DNA of 28,080 nt from CAYXDO01 sp964463485 (GTDB taxonomy: Bacteria; Myxococcota; Kuafuiibacteriia; Kuafuiibacteriales; Kuafuiibacteriaceae): the NCBI GenBank assembly GCA_964463485.1, contig CAYXDO010000153.1, forward strand, positions 1 to 28,080. The letters run 5' to 3'. The stretch's first letter is position 1. Every line of letters begins with the position of its first letter. Of the stretch, positions 6,971-16,010 are shown piece after piece. The position numbers and the translations under genes are program-made. The notes below the pieces were generated by a model. That model was not told where the DNA came from. It ran no database searches and saw only the letters and a list, made by a program, of their open reading frames with translations.

Positions 6971-9559
6971 TCAGGGCGTCCTGACGGACTTCAAGGCGAC
7001 TTCGCGGACTCTCGCGCAGCGCTTGTCCTCATCGAGCGCGATCGTGAGCTCTCGGCGAACTGACGCGGAAGCCGCAGGAAGAGAAGATATCAATGGCTCG
7101 AGCCGTCTCACGCTCTCGAGTGAGCACGTGGCCGGGACCAACATCGACGCCATCCGGCTTTCGAGCTCGTCGTCCTTGGAGGCGGAGCGCAAGAGCGCCA
7201 ACAACTCGGCGCTCAGGAGCTCCCGAAGGTCCTCCTGCCGGGCCGGGAGGATCGAACTCATGACCGCGATCTTCTCCTCCAAAGAGAGTGTCGGGCCGCG
7301 CAGACGCTTCAAGAGCTTTCTCTTCGAGTCCAGTGACGGCCGCGCCGCCTCGACTCGAAGCGCGCCGATACGACCGGGCGCGCTCCGATCGCTCTGACGC
7401 TCCGCTGCCAACAGCTTCGCGACTTCTGGGTGATCGAGGCTCGACAGCACCTCGAGGGTCGACCACCGCCGCTCGGGATCGAGAGTCCCCGACCCAAAAA
7501 CCTGGAGGAGCAGCTGCTGAGTTTCCGGGCTTCGCGCGATGGCAGTCAGACCGTCGTAGCTCGCTTTCCACGTATCGGACCCTACGCGATCGGAGCTCAA
7601 CCTTTCGCCGAGGAAGCGCTCGAGCCGGTCCTCGATCTTGCTTGGGACGTACCTCCGCACCGAACCCTCGAGACCTCCCCGGCCCAGCGTCGAAATGACG
7701 AACGCGGCGATCTCCGGAAGCTCCTGAGACCCGAGCCGCTCGGTCACGATCTCCGAATATCGCGGCGCCGAAAGCTCTGCCGACCGTACTGACTCCCAGA
7801 GTGACTGCCACAGCATGAGTCGGAGCAACGGGTCGTCGATCTTCGGGAGAGCCAGTTGCGCTCGCTCGCGAGCCTCCGGCGCAAGCGCGACCTTGACGTA
7901 ATCCTCGTCGCCGAGATTCGGCCACACGAAGTCGGGGCACGCATCGCCAGCGAACGCCTCGAGCCGGGTGCGCGGACCGGCGTAACTGACCGTCCGACTC
8001 GAAGTGAGCACGAACCCAGCTCCCACGCTGCACTCGCCCCTGCACGAATAGAGCCCGACCCGGGTGACGTGCCGCCGAGCTCGCGAGTCGCTCTCGAGGT
8101 AGAGCCCGTCGATCTTGCCGCCCTTGCACTCCACGTCGACACGAACCGAATCGAGCCCCGCGCTCTCGAGCCACGACTCGGACCAGACCCTCAGATCCAT
8201 CTTCGATTTGTCCGGCGCTGCTCGGCTGAGCGACTCGACGAAGCTGGCCCGAGCCGCCGATCCGAACGCGTGTCTCTTCAAGAAATCGGACACGCCGAGC
8301 CTGAACACTTCCGAGCCCAACGCGAACCCGAGTTGCCGGAGCACCGACGCGCCCTTGCCGTACGTGATCCCGTCGAAGCTCGAGAACGCCTCCTCGGTCG
8401 ACTGAATTCTACCTGCCACGGGATGGGTCGTCGGGAGCTGGTCCTCGAGGTACGCCGACTGTTTCATCGATGAGTTGAATGAAATCCAGGTCCGATGGCC
8501 CTCCACGACGGCTTGCACCGCCAGCGAAGACATGTAGCTCGCGAAGGCTTCGTTCAGCCACAAGTCGTCCCACCAAACCATGGTCACGAGGTTGCCGAAC
8601 CACATGTGCGCCATCTCGTGCAGAATGAGCCGCGCGCGCCCCTCGAGCTCCTGCCTGGTCGGTGCTCCTCGATACACGAAGGCCTCCTGGATCGTTACTG
8701 CTCCGACGTTCTCCATCGCTTCGTAGTTCATCGCGGGGGCAACGATCTGGTCGTACTTGGGAAATGGGTACGGAATCCCAAAATATCTCTCGAAGTAGTC
8801 GAGACCTCGCCGAGTCACCTCGAAGAATTCCTCTGCCCGCAGGTGTTGCGCGAGAGCGCGACGTGCGAAGAGTCGCAGAGGCACGCGATGGGATTCGTCC
8901 GACCAGGACACGTAGTCCCCAGCGTGAAGGGAGAACAGGTAAGTCGAGAATCTCGGCGACGCTGGAAAGACGTGGCGCGCGCGTCTCTTGGGCAGCGCGC
9001 TCACCGAGGTCTCTTTGACCGAGCTGATCACGACCCAACTCTCGGGAGCGTCCACCGTGAGCTCGAAGGTCGCTTTGAGATCCGGTTGGTCGAAGCAAGG
9101 GAAGACTCGATTCGCATAAAAGGGCTCGAGGTCTGTGAACAGATAGACGAGCCCGTCCTCTGGATCGACGTATCTCGAGAGCTCCTCACCATTGTCGGAG
9201 TAAGGGTGCCGAAAGGTGACTCGGACTTGGTTTGGGCCAGGGGTGAGTCGTTGCTGGGGCAGGGTGATGATCGCTCCTCGGTGGCTTGGTGGGACTTGCT
9301 TACCGCCGATCGAAAGGGCCAGGACCTTGCCGCCGTCGAAATCCAGGGTCAGATCCCCGTCGAGCTCCTTCAGGTCGAAGTCGATCGTGGCGACTCCGTC
9401 GTAGGTCTTGGCGTGCCCGTCGAGGTCGAACGAGAGCTGATAGCGCACGTTCGACACCTTGGAGGAGCGCCACCGGGCATAGGCCTCTGTGAGAAACGGA
9501 GCGTTGGGTTCACGGGGCGGCGGTGCGCCCGAAAGTGCCAGGAGAGCGACGACGAACAC
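6971..9559 (-). CDS. M1-family zinc aminopeptidase with unusual EAMEN motif
   Basis: This 862-residue protein has the full M1 layout: an N-terminal beta domain (about 35-230), the catalytic domain with HEMAH (His314, Glu315, His318) and the third zinc ligand Glu337 in LNEAFASY, and an alpha-helical C-terminal region (about 590-862). The exopeptidase motif, normally GAMEN, reads EAMEN here (280-284). By family it removes N-terminal residues from peptides. The GTG start is followed by a short hydrophobic run (FVVALLALSGA), which suggests a signal peptide. The frame stays open upstream and would add Arg-containing residues, so the true start may lie slightly further out at a non-ATG codon. It sits between a HEAT gene (93 bp upstream) and the LapG-like peptidase gene. 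Confidence 0.92.
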   Translation of the reverse strand: MFVVALLALSGAPPPREPNAPFLTEAYARWRSSKVSNVRYQLSFDLDGHAKTYDGVATIDFDLKELDGDLTLDFDGGKVLALSIGGKQVPPSHRGAIITLPQQRLTPGPNQVRVTFRHPYSDNGEELSRYVDPEDGLVYLFTDLEPFYANRVFPCFDQPDLKATFELTVDAPESWVVISSVKETSVSALPKRRARHVFPASPRFSTYLFSLHAGDYVSWSDESHRVPLRLFARRALAQHLRAEEFFEVTRRGLDYFERYFGIPYPFPKYDQIVAPAMNYEAMENVGAVTIQEAFVYRGAPTRQELEGRARLILHEMAHMWFGNLVTMVWWDDLWLNEAFASYMSSLAVQAVVEGHRTWISFNSSMKQSAYLEDQLPTTHPVAGRIQSTEEAFSSFDGITYGKGASVLRQLGFALGSEVFRLGVSDFLKRHAFGSAARASFVESLSRAAPDKSKMDLRVWSESWLESAGLDSVRVDVECKGGKIDGLYLESDSRARRHVTRVGLYSCRGECSVGAGFVLTSSRTVSYAGPRTRLEAFAGDACPDFVWPNLGDEDYVKVALAPEARERAQLALPKIDDPLLRLMLWQSLWESVRSAELSAPRYSEIVTERLGSQELPEIAAFVISTLGRGGLEGSVRRYVPSKIEDRLERFLGERLSSDRVGSDTWKASYDGLTAIARSPETQQLLLQVFGSGTLDPERRWSTLEVLSSLDHPEVAKLLAAERQSDRSAPGRIGALRVEAARPSLDSKRKLLKRLRGPTLSLEEKIAVMSSILPARQEDLRELLSAELLALLRSASKDDELESRMASMLVPATCSLESVRRLEPLISSLPAASASVRRELTIALDEDKRCARVREVALKSVRTP

Positions 9560-9608
9560 AGCGCAATTGAGCGCCCGATCGGGGCGAATGTACAGGTGTC
9601 CGCACCAA

Positions 9609-9626
9609 CGTGCCCGTCCGTGCTCG
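9609..9626 (+). repeat. Short remnant of the CCGTGC hexanucleotide element
   Basis: The 93-bp gap between the HEAT gene and the aminopeptidase gene contains CGTGCCCGTCCGTGC, which includes the diagnostic CCGT interruption seen in the elements at 141 and 17266. Beyond this core the match stops. It is either a decayed copy or a seed sequence. Confidence 0.45.
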
Positions 9627-9652
9627 AACAGACCGGTGCCAAGAACCGATCG

Positions 9653-10627
9653 TCAGGGCCCGCGAATTTTCACGATCGCATGTCGAGCAAGCTCCCTGGC
9701 GTCTTCGGTGTCCCGTTCGTCGCCTGCGATCGCCTCGAGCGCCGCGAGGTGAGTCTCACTCCCGAGCTCCCCGAGGGAGCGGATGGCGACGAGTCTGAGG
9801 TCGTCTTCGGGATTTCGGGCAATTTCGATCAAGGTGCTCGCACCCTCCGAGACTCTGTGGCTTCCCATCAGCGCGATCGCGAGCGTTCGCTCGGCAACAT
9901 TTCGGGATCGAGCCTTCCGCGCGACTTTCTCGCCGGACCCTTCGTCACCGAGCCAGTGAAGGGTCGCCCAAATCACCAGTCGCTCGGACCAACCGAGAAA
10001 GAGCTTCGAGGAAGTCGCCCGCAGCGCAGGGATCGCCGCGCTGTCCCCTAGCCTCCGAAGGCCTTCGGCCGCGTCGAGCCGCCGACGCGGGATCTCGAGG
10101 AATTTTTCGAGCAAAGAGCGCCCGCGAGCGTCCCCGAGGGAGGCCAACGCGAAGGCCGCTTCGAACCCCGAGTCTGGGTCCTCGTCCTTCATGGCCGCGA
10201 ACAAGGCGCTCCTCGCGCGGTCGGCCCGGAGGTCTCCGAGCGCGGCGGCGGCCTCCCTGCGCACCAGCGCCGACGGGTCTGCGAGGAGCTCGAGGAGCCT
10301 GGTCAGGGACGCGTCGCTCGAGTCGTCCATCATCGCCAAGACGACTGCCGCCTCGCTTCGAACCGCTGCGTTCTCGTCCTTGGTCAAACCGAGCGCGAGC
10401 TGCTTGACGGACTCATTGGGAGGAAACATGTCCCGCGCTGCCCACGCGGTGATCGCCAGGAGCGCCGCGTGCCGCACTTGAGGCACTTCGTCAGAAAGAC
10501 AAGTCACTACCGCTTGCTGCACCGTGGGCGTGACCTGGTCGAGCTCCCACGAGGCGACCGCCCCGAGCGCCGCGTGGCGACGCTCGGGATCCGGGTCGGA
10601 GAGACTCGCGAGACTTACCTTCGTCAC
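9653..10627 (-). CDS. HEAT-repeat protein (all-repeat)
   Basis: I place the start at the GTG at 10625-10627, which overlaps the metG stop as GTGA and gives a 324-residue protein beginning VTKVSLASLSD. The longer frame to 10675 would overlap metG by 52 nt. Nearly the whole length is HEAT/PBS-lyase-like repeats (LVRREAAAALGDL, DLRLVAIRSLGELG, QVRHAALLAITAW), about eight units, with no signal peptide and no catalytic motif. Such proteins usually act as binding scaffolds. Translational coupling to methionyl-tRNA synthetase is suggested by the overlap, but a functional link is not established. Confidence 0.85.
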   Translation of the reverse strand: MTKVSLASLSDPDPERRHAALGAVASWELDQVTPTVQQAVVTCLSDEVPQVRHAALLAITAWAARDMFPPNESVKQLALGLTKDENAAVRSEAAVVLAMMDDSSDASLTRLLELLADPSALVRREAAAALGDLRADRARSALFAAMKDEDPDSGFEAAFALASLGDARGRSLLEKFLEIPRRRLDAAEGLRRLGDSAAIPALRATSSKLFLGWSERLVIWATLHWLGDEGSGEKVARKARSRNVAERTLAIALMGSHRVSEGASTLIEIARNPEDDLRLVAIRSLGELGSETHLAALEAIAGDERDTEDARELARHAIVKIRGP

Positions 10628-12723
10628 TTGATTTCGGACCCCGGGGGCGCGTCGTCGGGCACCGCGAGGAGCCAAATCTCCTTACCTCCTGGACCAGCCG
10701 CCAACACCATCCCCTGACTGAGTCCGAACTTCATCTTGCGCGGCTTGAGATTGGCGACGACCGCGACTTTTCGACCGGTGACTTGCTCCGGAGTGTACGC
10801 GGTTCGAATCCCCGCGAACACGGTCCGAGGATCGGGCTCTCCGAGGTCGATCGTCAACTTCAGGAGCTTGTCAGCCCCCTCCACGAGCTCCGCGAGCTTC
10901 ACCAGACCCACGCGCAGGTCGATTTTCGAGAACTCATCGATCGTAATCTCCTTGGGCGGGCCCTCGGGCGCGCCTTTCGCCTCGGGCTTGGCGGCCTGAG
11001 CTGGCCCCTTCTTCTCGGGCTCGGCCACTTTCTTGGCCTCCTTCTTCTTCTTCTCGGGCTCGGGCGCTGCGTCTTTGACCTTCGACTCCTCGATGATTTG
11101 CTCGAGCTTCTTGGCGTCGAGGCGATCCAGAATTCTCTCCGTGGGAGGACTCACTGGACGGTCGATGAGGTCGAACGCCGCTGCCTCGTCGAAGTGCTTT
11201 GGAGGATCGATCCCAAGCACCTTCGCGGCGCGCTCCACCACGTCGGGTACGACCGGCGCGAGCAACGTGATCGCCGCCCGGCCCAGGTTTGCGCAGAGTG
11301 TGATCGTGTCGCGGGTTTTGTCAGGCTCGCTCGCCGCGGTCCTCCACGGCTCGGCGTCCTGAAAGATCTTGTTACCCACTTCCGCGATGGCGAGCGCGCA
11401 TCGCACCGCCGTCGCCAGGTCAAACGCGCGGTAGGCCTCCGCGGCCTCTCGGATCCGCGATCGCGCCTCCGCCACGACGGCCTCGGACCCAGCCGGGAGC
11501 TTGCCGTAGAGGCCGCCGAGCTTGGTCGCCAGGAACGGTGCGGACCGATAGACTAGGTTGCCGACGTTGTTCACGAGCTCGGCGTTCACGCGGGTCGAGA
11601 GCTCGACGATGGAGAGGTCGAGGTCCTCCGGCTTCGGACCGATCTTGCTTGCGTAGTAATATCTCAAATAGGAGGGGTCCAGGTGCTTCGAGTAGGTGGA
11701 CGCCAGGACGAACGTCCCGCGTGACTTCGACATCTTGACGCCGTTGACCGTCAGCATCCCGTGCACTCTCACCTGACTCGGGAGGGTGAGTCCGGCGGTC
11801 TTCAACATCGCCGGCCAAAACAACGTGTGAAAGTACACGATGTCCTTGCCGATCACGTGCACGATGTTCGCGCCCCCCTCGCGCCAGAACGCCTCGGAGA
11901 GCCCAGGACGATTCAGGAGTCGGGCCAAATTGTCGGTCGAAGCGATGTAGCCGACCGGAGCGTCGATCCAAACGTAGAAGTATTTGTTGGGGAGGTTCGG
12001 GATCTCGAAGCCAAAATACGGCGCGTCTCGCGAAATGCACCAGTCGGCCAAGCCTTGAGTCAACCAACCCTCGAGCGAGTTTCGAATCTCCGGCTGAAGT
12101 CGGCCTGCTGCGCTCGTCCAATCCCGAAGAAACTCCGTGAGCCTTGCGAGCTCGACGAACTGGTGCTCGGTGGACTTCGAGATCGGCCTGGTCCCCGTCA
12201 GCGTGCTGTAAGGCGTGATCAGATCGGTCGGAGCGTACGTCTTTCCACAGCTCTCGCACACGTCCCCGTACTGATCCTTGGAGTGACAATTGGGACACTC
12301 TCCCCGGACGAATCGGTCCGGCAGAAAGCGCTGGGCCTTCTCGTCGAAGAGCTGGTCCACCCTTCGAGTCCGAACCAGATCTGCCGCCTGGAGCTTCGCG
12401 TAGATTTCGTGAACCCACTTCCGATTTTCGTCGGTGTTCGTGGAGTAGTAGCTGTCGAACTCGATGCCGAACGCCGAAAAGTCCCGAAGGTGCTCATCCC
12501 CCATCTTCGCTATGAATTGCTCCGGCGTGATCCCCTCCTTCAGGGCGGCGATCTCGACGGGCGTGCCGTGAGTATCGTCGGCGCACACGAAGTAAGCTTC
12601 CTCTCCGAGCAGCCGGAGCGCGCGGACCCAGATGTCGGTCATCAAATATTCGACGAGGTGACCGAGGTGAATACTTCCGTTGGCGTAGGGAAGAGCGGCG
12701 GTGACGAGGTATGGTTTTTTCAT
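10624..12723 (-). CDS. metG: Methionyl-tRNA synthetase
   Basis: This class I synthetase charges tRNA-Met with methionine in the cytoplasm. The signature HLGH is at residues 19-22 and KMSKS at 330-334. A single four-Cys zinc knuckle (Cys143, 146, 156, 159) marks the MetG1 subtype. After the anticodon-binding helical domain comes a Lys/Glu/Pro-rich linker (about 550-595), then a C-terminal EMAP-II/Trbp-like tRNA-binding OB fold (about 600-699, ending in the GLSQGMVLAAG region). The length of 699 fits two-domain bacterial MetRS. The ATG start lies 14 nt after the holB stop, so holB and metG are probably co-transcribed. A GGTTCGAATCC string inside this gene resembles a tRNA T-arm but is coding. 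Confidence 0.98.
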   Translation of the reverse strand: MKKPYLVTAALPYANGSIHLGHLVEYLMTDIWVRALRLLGEEAYFVCADDTHGTPVEIAALKEGITPEQFIAKMGDEHLRDFSAFGIEFDSYYSTNTDENRKWVHEIYAKLQAADLVRTRRVDQLFDEKAQRFLPDRFVRGECPNCHSKDQYGDVCESCGKTYAPTDLITPYSTLTGTRPISKSTEHQFVELARLTEFLRDWTSAAGRLQPEIRNSLEGWLTQGLADWCISRDAPYFGFEIPNLPNKYFYVWIDAPVGYIASTDNLARLLNRPGLSEAFWREGGANIVHVIGKDIVYFHTLFWPAMLKTAGLTLPSQVRVHGMLTVNGVKMSKSRGTFVLASTYSKHLDPSYLRYYYASKIGPKPEDLDLSIVELSTRVNAELVNNVGNLVYRSAPFLATKLGGLYGKLPAGSEAVVAEARSRIREAAEAYRAFDLATAVRCALAIAEVGNKIFQDAEPWRTAASEPDKTRDTITLCANLGRAAITLLAPVVPDVVERAAKVLGIDPPKHFDEAAAFDLIDRPVSPPTERILDRLDAKKLEQIIEESKVKDAAPEPEKKKKEAKKVAEPEKKGPAQAAKPEAKGAPEGPPKEITIDEFSKIDLRVGLVKLAELVEGADKLLKLTIDLGEPDPRTVFAGIRTAYTPEQVTGRKVAVVANLKPRKMKFGLSQGMVLAAGPGGKEIWLLAVPDDAPPGSEIK

Positions 12724-12737
12724 GATTCGAGTCCGAT

Positions 12738-13760
12738 TCAGCGACGGGAGGTCGAAGGCAGAAACGTCTCTCCGGCGAGGGCGAGGCAGAGTTGCTCGGC
12801 GACGATCCTTCGATTCGGGTTGTAGGGCGACGTCGATTCGCGGCGAGTCAGATCGAGCGAGCGGGCGCGCCGCAAGAGCTCCGTGAGCGTACGGCTGTCG
12901 ACGAGGTCGTAGAGGTCGCTCAGCCGATCCGAGTTGGCCACCTCCGCTTCATCGCCGCCAAGACGGAGAAAGATTTGATCTCTGATCCACACACCCAGCA
13001 GATCGAGAAAGCCGGCGAAGTCGTCTTCGGGCAGACTCTCCGCAGTCAGAAGCGCCAGCGCCGTTCCGCCCGGTCGACCTGGCTCGAGAGACTGATCGAG
13101 CTCCACCGCCCGATCGCGCACCGCCCTCAGGGCGTCCAAATCCGCGGCAAGCGCCCGGCCTACCGATCCCTTCGAGAGCGCGGCCAACAGCTTCGCCGAT
13201 TCTTCGTCGAGCTCCCGGCGCTCGACCAAAATCCGAGCGATCTCCGCGTTGGGTACCGGAGCAAAGGTCACGCGCTGGCACCGACTCAGGACCGTGACGA
13301 GCAACGAGTCCGGGCTCGCTGACGTCAAGATGATGCGCGCTCCGCCTGGAGGTTCTTCGAGGGTCTTGAGGAGGGCGTTCTGCGCCTGCGGGTTCATGCG
13401 ATCCGCGTCGCGAATGATCAGGACTTTGTGAGGTCCCTCGAGCGGCGCCAAATGGAGCAGGCGCGTGACCTCGCGGACGTCGTCGACCTTGATCGCGTCG
13501 CCTTCGGGATCCAGCACGAGCACGTCGGACAGCGAGGAGGCCTTGGCGCGCCGGCAATTCGAACATGTCCCGCAGGCCCGAGCGTCCTTGGCTTTTTTAC
13601 ACATGAGGCGCGCGGAGAGGCTCCGAGCGGCCTGAAACTTGCCGACCCCGTCCGGTCCGGCGAACAAGAGCGCATGATGGAGCCGCCCGCTCGTTACCGA
13701 GGCGGCCAGCCGCTCGGCGGCCGAGGTCTGGCCGAGCAAGTCGAAAGGGAGGGCGTCCAA
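12738..13760 (-). CDS. holB: DNA polymerase III subunit delta'
   Basis: This is the clamp-loader subunit, which helps place the sliding clamp on primed DNA. The order of motifs fits HolB: FDLLGQ near the N-terminus, RLHHALLFAG, a P-loop GPDGVGK (35-41), four zinc-binding Cys (54, 63, 66, 69), DADRMNPQAQNALLKTLEEP (118-137) and the sensor-like SRC (159-161). The start must be TTG: an in-frame TAG lies five codons upstream (13773-13775) with no ATG or GTG between, and the protein already begins at the usual family position. A 14-bp palindrome lies 16 bp upstream. This is the first gene of the reverse-strand run and is divergent from the PLD-like gene. Confidence 0.95.
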   Translation of the reverse strand: MDALPFDLLGQTSAAERLAASVTSGRLHHALLFAGPDGVGKFQAARSLSARLMCKKAKDARACGTCSNCRRAKASSLSDVLVLDPEGDAIKVDDVREVTRLLHLAPLEGPHKVLIIRDADRMNPQAQNALLKTLEEPPGGARIILTSASPDSLLVTVLSRCQRVTFAPVPNAEIARILVERRELDEESAKLLAALSKGSVGRALAADLDALRAVRDRAVELDQSLEPGRPGGTALALLTAESLPEDDFAGFLDLLGVWIRDQIFLRLGGDEAEVANSDRLSDLYDLVDSRTLTELLRRARSLDLTRRESTSPYNPNRRIVAEQLCLALAGETFLPSTSRR

Positions 13761-13775
13761 AGCCGCGCGACCCTA

Positions 13776-13789
13776 CGAACCGCGGTTCG
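13776..13789. promoter_or_regulatory. Perfect 14-bp palindrome between holB and the PLD-like gene
   Basis: CGAACCGCGGTTCG reads the same on both strands and lies in the 97-bp divergent gap. It could be an operator controlling one or both genes, or a chance palindrome. The half-site GTTCG recurs in the inverted repeat at 1286-1300. Confidence 0.4.
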
Positions 13790-13857
13790 CGGGGTCAACC
13801 AGAGCGACCGCCGATCGACCGATTGCTCGTTTGCCCGATTCGAATGAAATTCGTTCC

Positions 13858-15939
13858 ATGGCGTGGACCTGGAGGTCGCTGACCTCTCCCCTGCTGCGCG
13901 GCTCGGCCTGCCTTGCTTTCGCTTGCTCCGGCGAGAGCCTCGTCGAGCTCGACAGTGACATCGCTCAGACCGTCTACAGATCGGGAGCCGTAGCTGACGG
14001 CACGATCGAGGTCGTGTTCACCGAGCCCGGAACCACGACGGTTCCCGCCGCGGACGCCAAGCTCATCGAAGCTATCGACGGGGCTTCTCTCGCCATCGAC
14101 GTGGCGAGTTATATGTTCACGCGCGATCCGGTCGCCGACGCGCTGGTGCGTGCGAAAAATCGAGGTGTCTCGGTTCGCTTCGTCGGAGACGCTGACGAGT
14201 CGACCGCCTCGGGCTACCAAACCCTTCTGGCCGCAGGGATCCCGATGAAGCTCCGCCCGGCCGGCGACTACATCATGCACGACAAGTTCGTCGTGGTGGA
14301 CCACAGCATCGTGTTCGCCGGATCGATGAACCTCACCGACAACGGCGCCCAGCGAAACAACGAGAACTTCGCTCGCATCTCGAGCCCCGGCCTCGCGGCC
14401 GCCTACTCAGCTGAGTTCGAGCAGCTCTTCTCGGGCAAGTTCGGACCCGCCAAGTCCGTGGTGACTCAGGAGCGCGCCCACACCGTCGGTGCCACCCGCG
14501 CCGAGGTTTACTTCTCTCCCAAGGACGACATGGTCGCCAAGGTTCGGGCCGAGCTCATGTCGGCCCAGTCCACCGTCCGATTCATGATTTACGAGTTCGG
14601 CAACTTGGCGATCGCCAACGAGCTCGTGGCGACTCACCAGCGCGGCGTAGAGGTCGTTGGGCTGTTCGACGCGGGCAAGAGCGGCGGAACGAGCAGCCGG
14701 GACGAGGTCGTGGTCGCCGCCGGGATCCCGACCTTCCTCGATGGCAACGAGGCCAAGGCCGGGTGGTCTGGCGGAGACCTCCACCACAAGGTCATGATCA
14801 TCGACGAAGCCGGTCCGAACCCGGTCGTCTTGACCGGCTCGTTCAACTGGACCACCACCGCGGCGACGCGTCACGACGAGAACCTCCTGATTCTCCGTGG
14901 AGCCGAAATTGCCCGAATCTACGGCGCCGAATTCTGCCGAGACTTCGCCATCGCCAAGCCGCACCCGCTTTCGCCCGCGGCCCCCGCGGGGCTGTGCGCC
15001 CGAATCCCCGCGATCCCCGTAATCAACGAAGCCTTGGCGAATCCCGACGGAGTCGACCGCGACGAGGAGTTCGTAGAGATCGTCAACCCGAGTGAGTCGC
15101 CGATTGATCTCACTGGGTATCAACTCAGAGACGCCACGAGCCTGCGCCACGTCTTCGGGCCCACCTTGCTCCCGCCGGGGAGCGGCGTGGTGGTCTACTC
15201 GGGCGGCGCGAATCGCCTCAAAGCGTCCACCGGGCAACTCTCCCTCAATAACGACACGGACCAACTCGTCCTGTTGGACTCCAGAGGTCAGCCGGTCGAC
15301 CAACTCACCTATACGAGCCCGGTCTCCGGAGTCTCGTTCAACCGCGCCGTCGACGGGGATCGAAGCTCCGCGATGGAGCTCCACCAGCTCCACAGCGCCG
15401 CCAAGTCGTCGCCGGGCCGTCGCCTCGACGGCACCGCGTGGGCTCCTTGGGAGACGCCTACGGCGCCGCCGCCGCCGCCTCCGCCTCCGGCTGGGGTCCT
15501 GATCAACGAGGCGCTCGCGGATCCGGCCGGCACCGACTTGGGTGCGGAGTACGTCGAGATCGTGAACTCAGGAACCAACCCCGTCGACATCACCGGCTGG
15601 ACGCTCTCCGACGCGACCGCCGTTCGCCACACCTTCGCCGCGGTCACGCTTGCGCCAGGCAAGGCTTTGGTCGTGTTCGATCGAGGCGATCACTCCTCGG
15701 TGCCGAGCGCGGTGAATGCGTCGACCCAGCTCCTTTCTCTCAACAACTCCGCCGAGACCGTACGGCTGAGAGACGCGTCTGGTGGGCTGGTGGACGAAGT
15801 CGTGCTCCCGGCCGCCACGTCCGGAGTGAGTCTCAATCGAAGCCCCGACGGCGTACCGGGAGCTTCGCTTGCGCCGCACAACCGGGTCAGCTCCGCGCCC
15901 CAGTCGCCTGGGCTACGAGCCACCCTCGAACCCTGGTGA
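13858..15939 (+). CDS. Phospholipase-D-like lipoprotein with two lamin-tail domains
   Basis: Two HKD motifs identify a complete PLD-superfamily catalytic pair: HDKFVVVD (His141, Lys143, Asp148, then GSMN) and HHKVMIID (His309, Lys311, Asp316, then GSFNWT). The superfamily includes lipid phosphodiesterases and nucleases, and the substrate is not evident here. Two lamin-tail (LTD) domains follow, at about 386-505 and 540-680 (both with INEALA, EYVEIVN or EFVEIVN, and LLSLNN or QLSLNN), separated by a poly-Pro linker. LTDs are often found on secreted nucleases and surface proteins. The ATG at 13858 gives a signal peptide ending LAFAC (Cys23), a probable lipoprotein. The in-frame TTG at 13831 is less likely. 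Confidence 0.9.
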   Translation: MAWTWRSLTSPLLRGSACLAFACSGESLVELDSDIAQTVYRSGAVADGTIEVVFTEPGTTTVPAADAKLIEAIDGASLAIDVASYMFTRDPVADALVRAKNRGVSVRFVGDADESTASGYQTLLAAGIPMKLRPAGDYIMHDKFVVVDHSIVFAGSMNLTDNGAQRNNENFARISSPGLAAAYSAEFEQLFSGKFGPAKSVVTQERAHTVGATRAEVYFSPKDDMVAKVRAELMSAQSTVRFMIYEFGNLAIANELVATHQRGVEVVGLFDAGKSGGTSSRDEVVVAAGIPTFLDGNEAKAGWSGGDLHHKVMIIDEAGPNPVVLTGSFNWTTTAATRHDENLLILRGAEIARIYGAEFCRDFAIAKPHPLSPAAPAGLCARIPAIPVINEALANPDGVDRDEEFVEIVNPSESPIDLTGYQLRDATSLRHVFGPTLLPPGSGVVVYSGGANRLKASTGQLSLNNDTDQLVLLDSRGQPVDQLTYTSPVSGVSFNRAVDGDRSSAMELHQLHSAAKSSPGRRLDGTAWAPWETPTAPPPPPPPPAGVLINEALADPAGTDLGAEYVEIVNSGTNPVDITGWTLSDATAVRHTFAAVTLAPGKALVVFDRGDHSSVPSAVNASTQLLSLNNSAETVRLRDASGGLVDEVVLPAATSGVSLNRSPDGVPGASLAPHNRVSSAPQSPGLRATLEPW

Positions 15940-16010
15940 TACTTCTCGCCCCCGGACCGTAGGCATTCGACGCGGTCAGCGACCGAGTACGGGTTGGAGG
16001 GCCGATACTC

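Noticed and set aside
8495..10051. Long forward-strand open frame of 518 codons
   Set aside because: It is antisense to the M1 aminopeptidase and HEAT genes, has no domain motifs, and arises from the GC-rich third positions of the real genes.
10800..10811. GGTTCGAATCC string like a tRNA T-arm
   Set aside because: It lies in the coding frame of the metG C-terminal domain, and no acceptor, D or anticodon arms are present around it.
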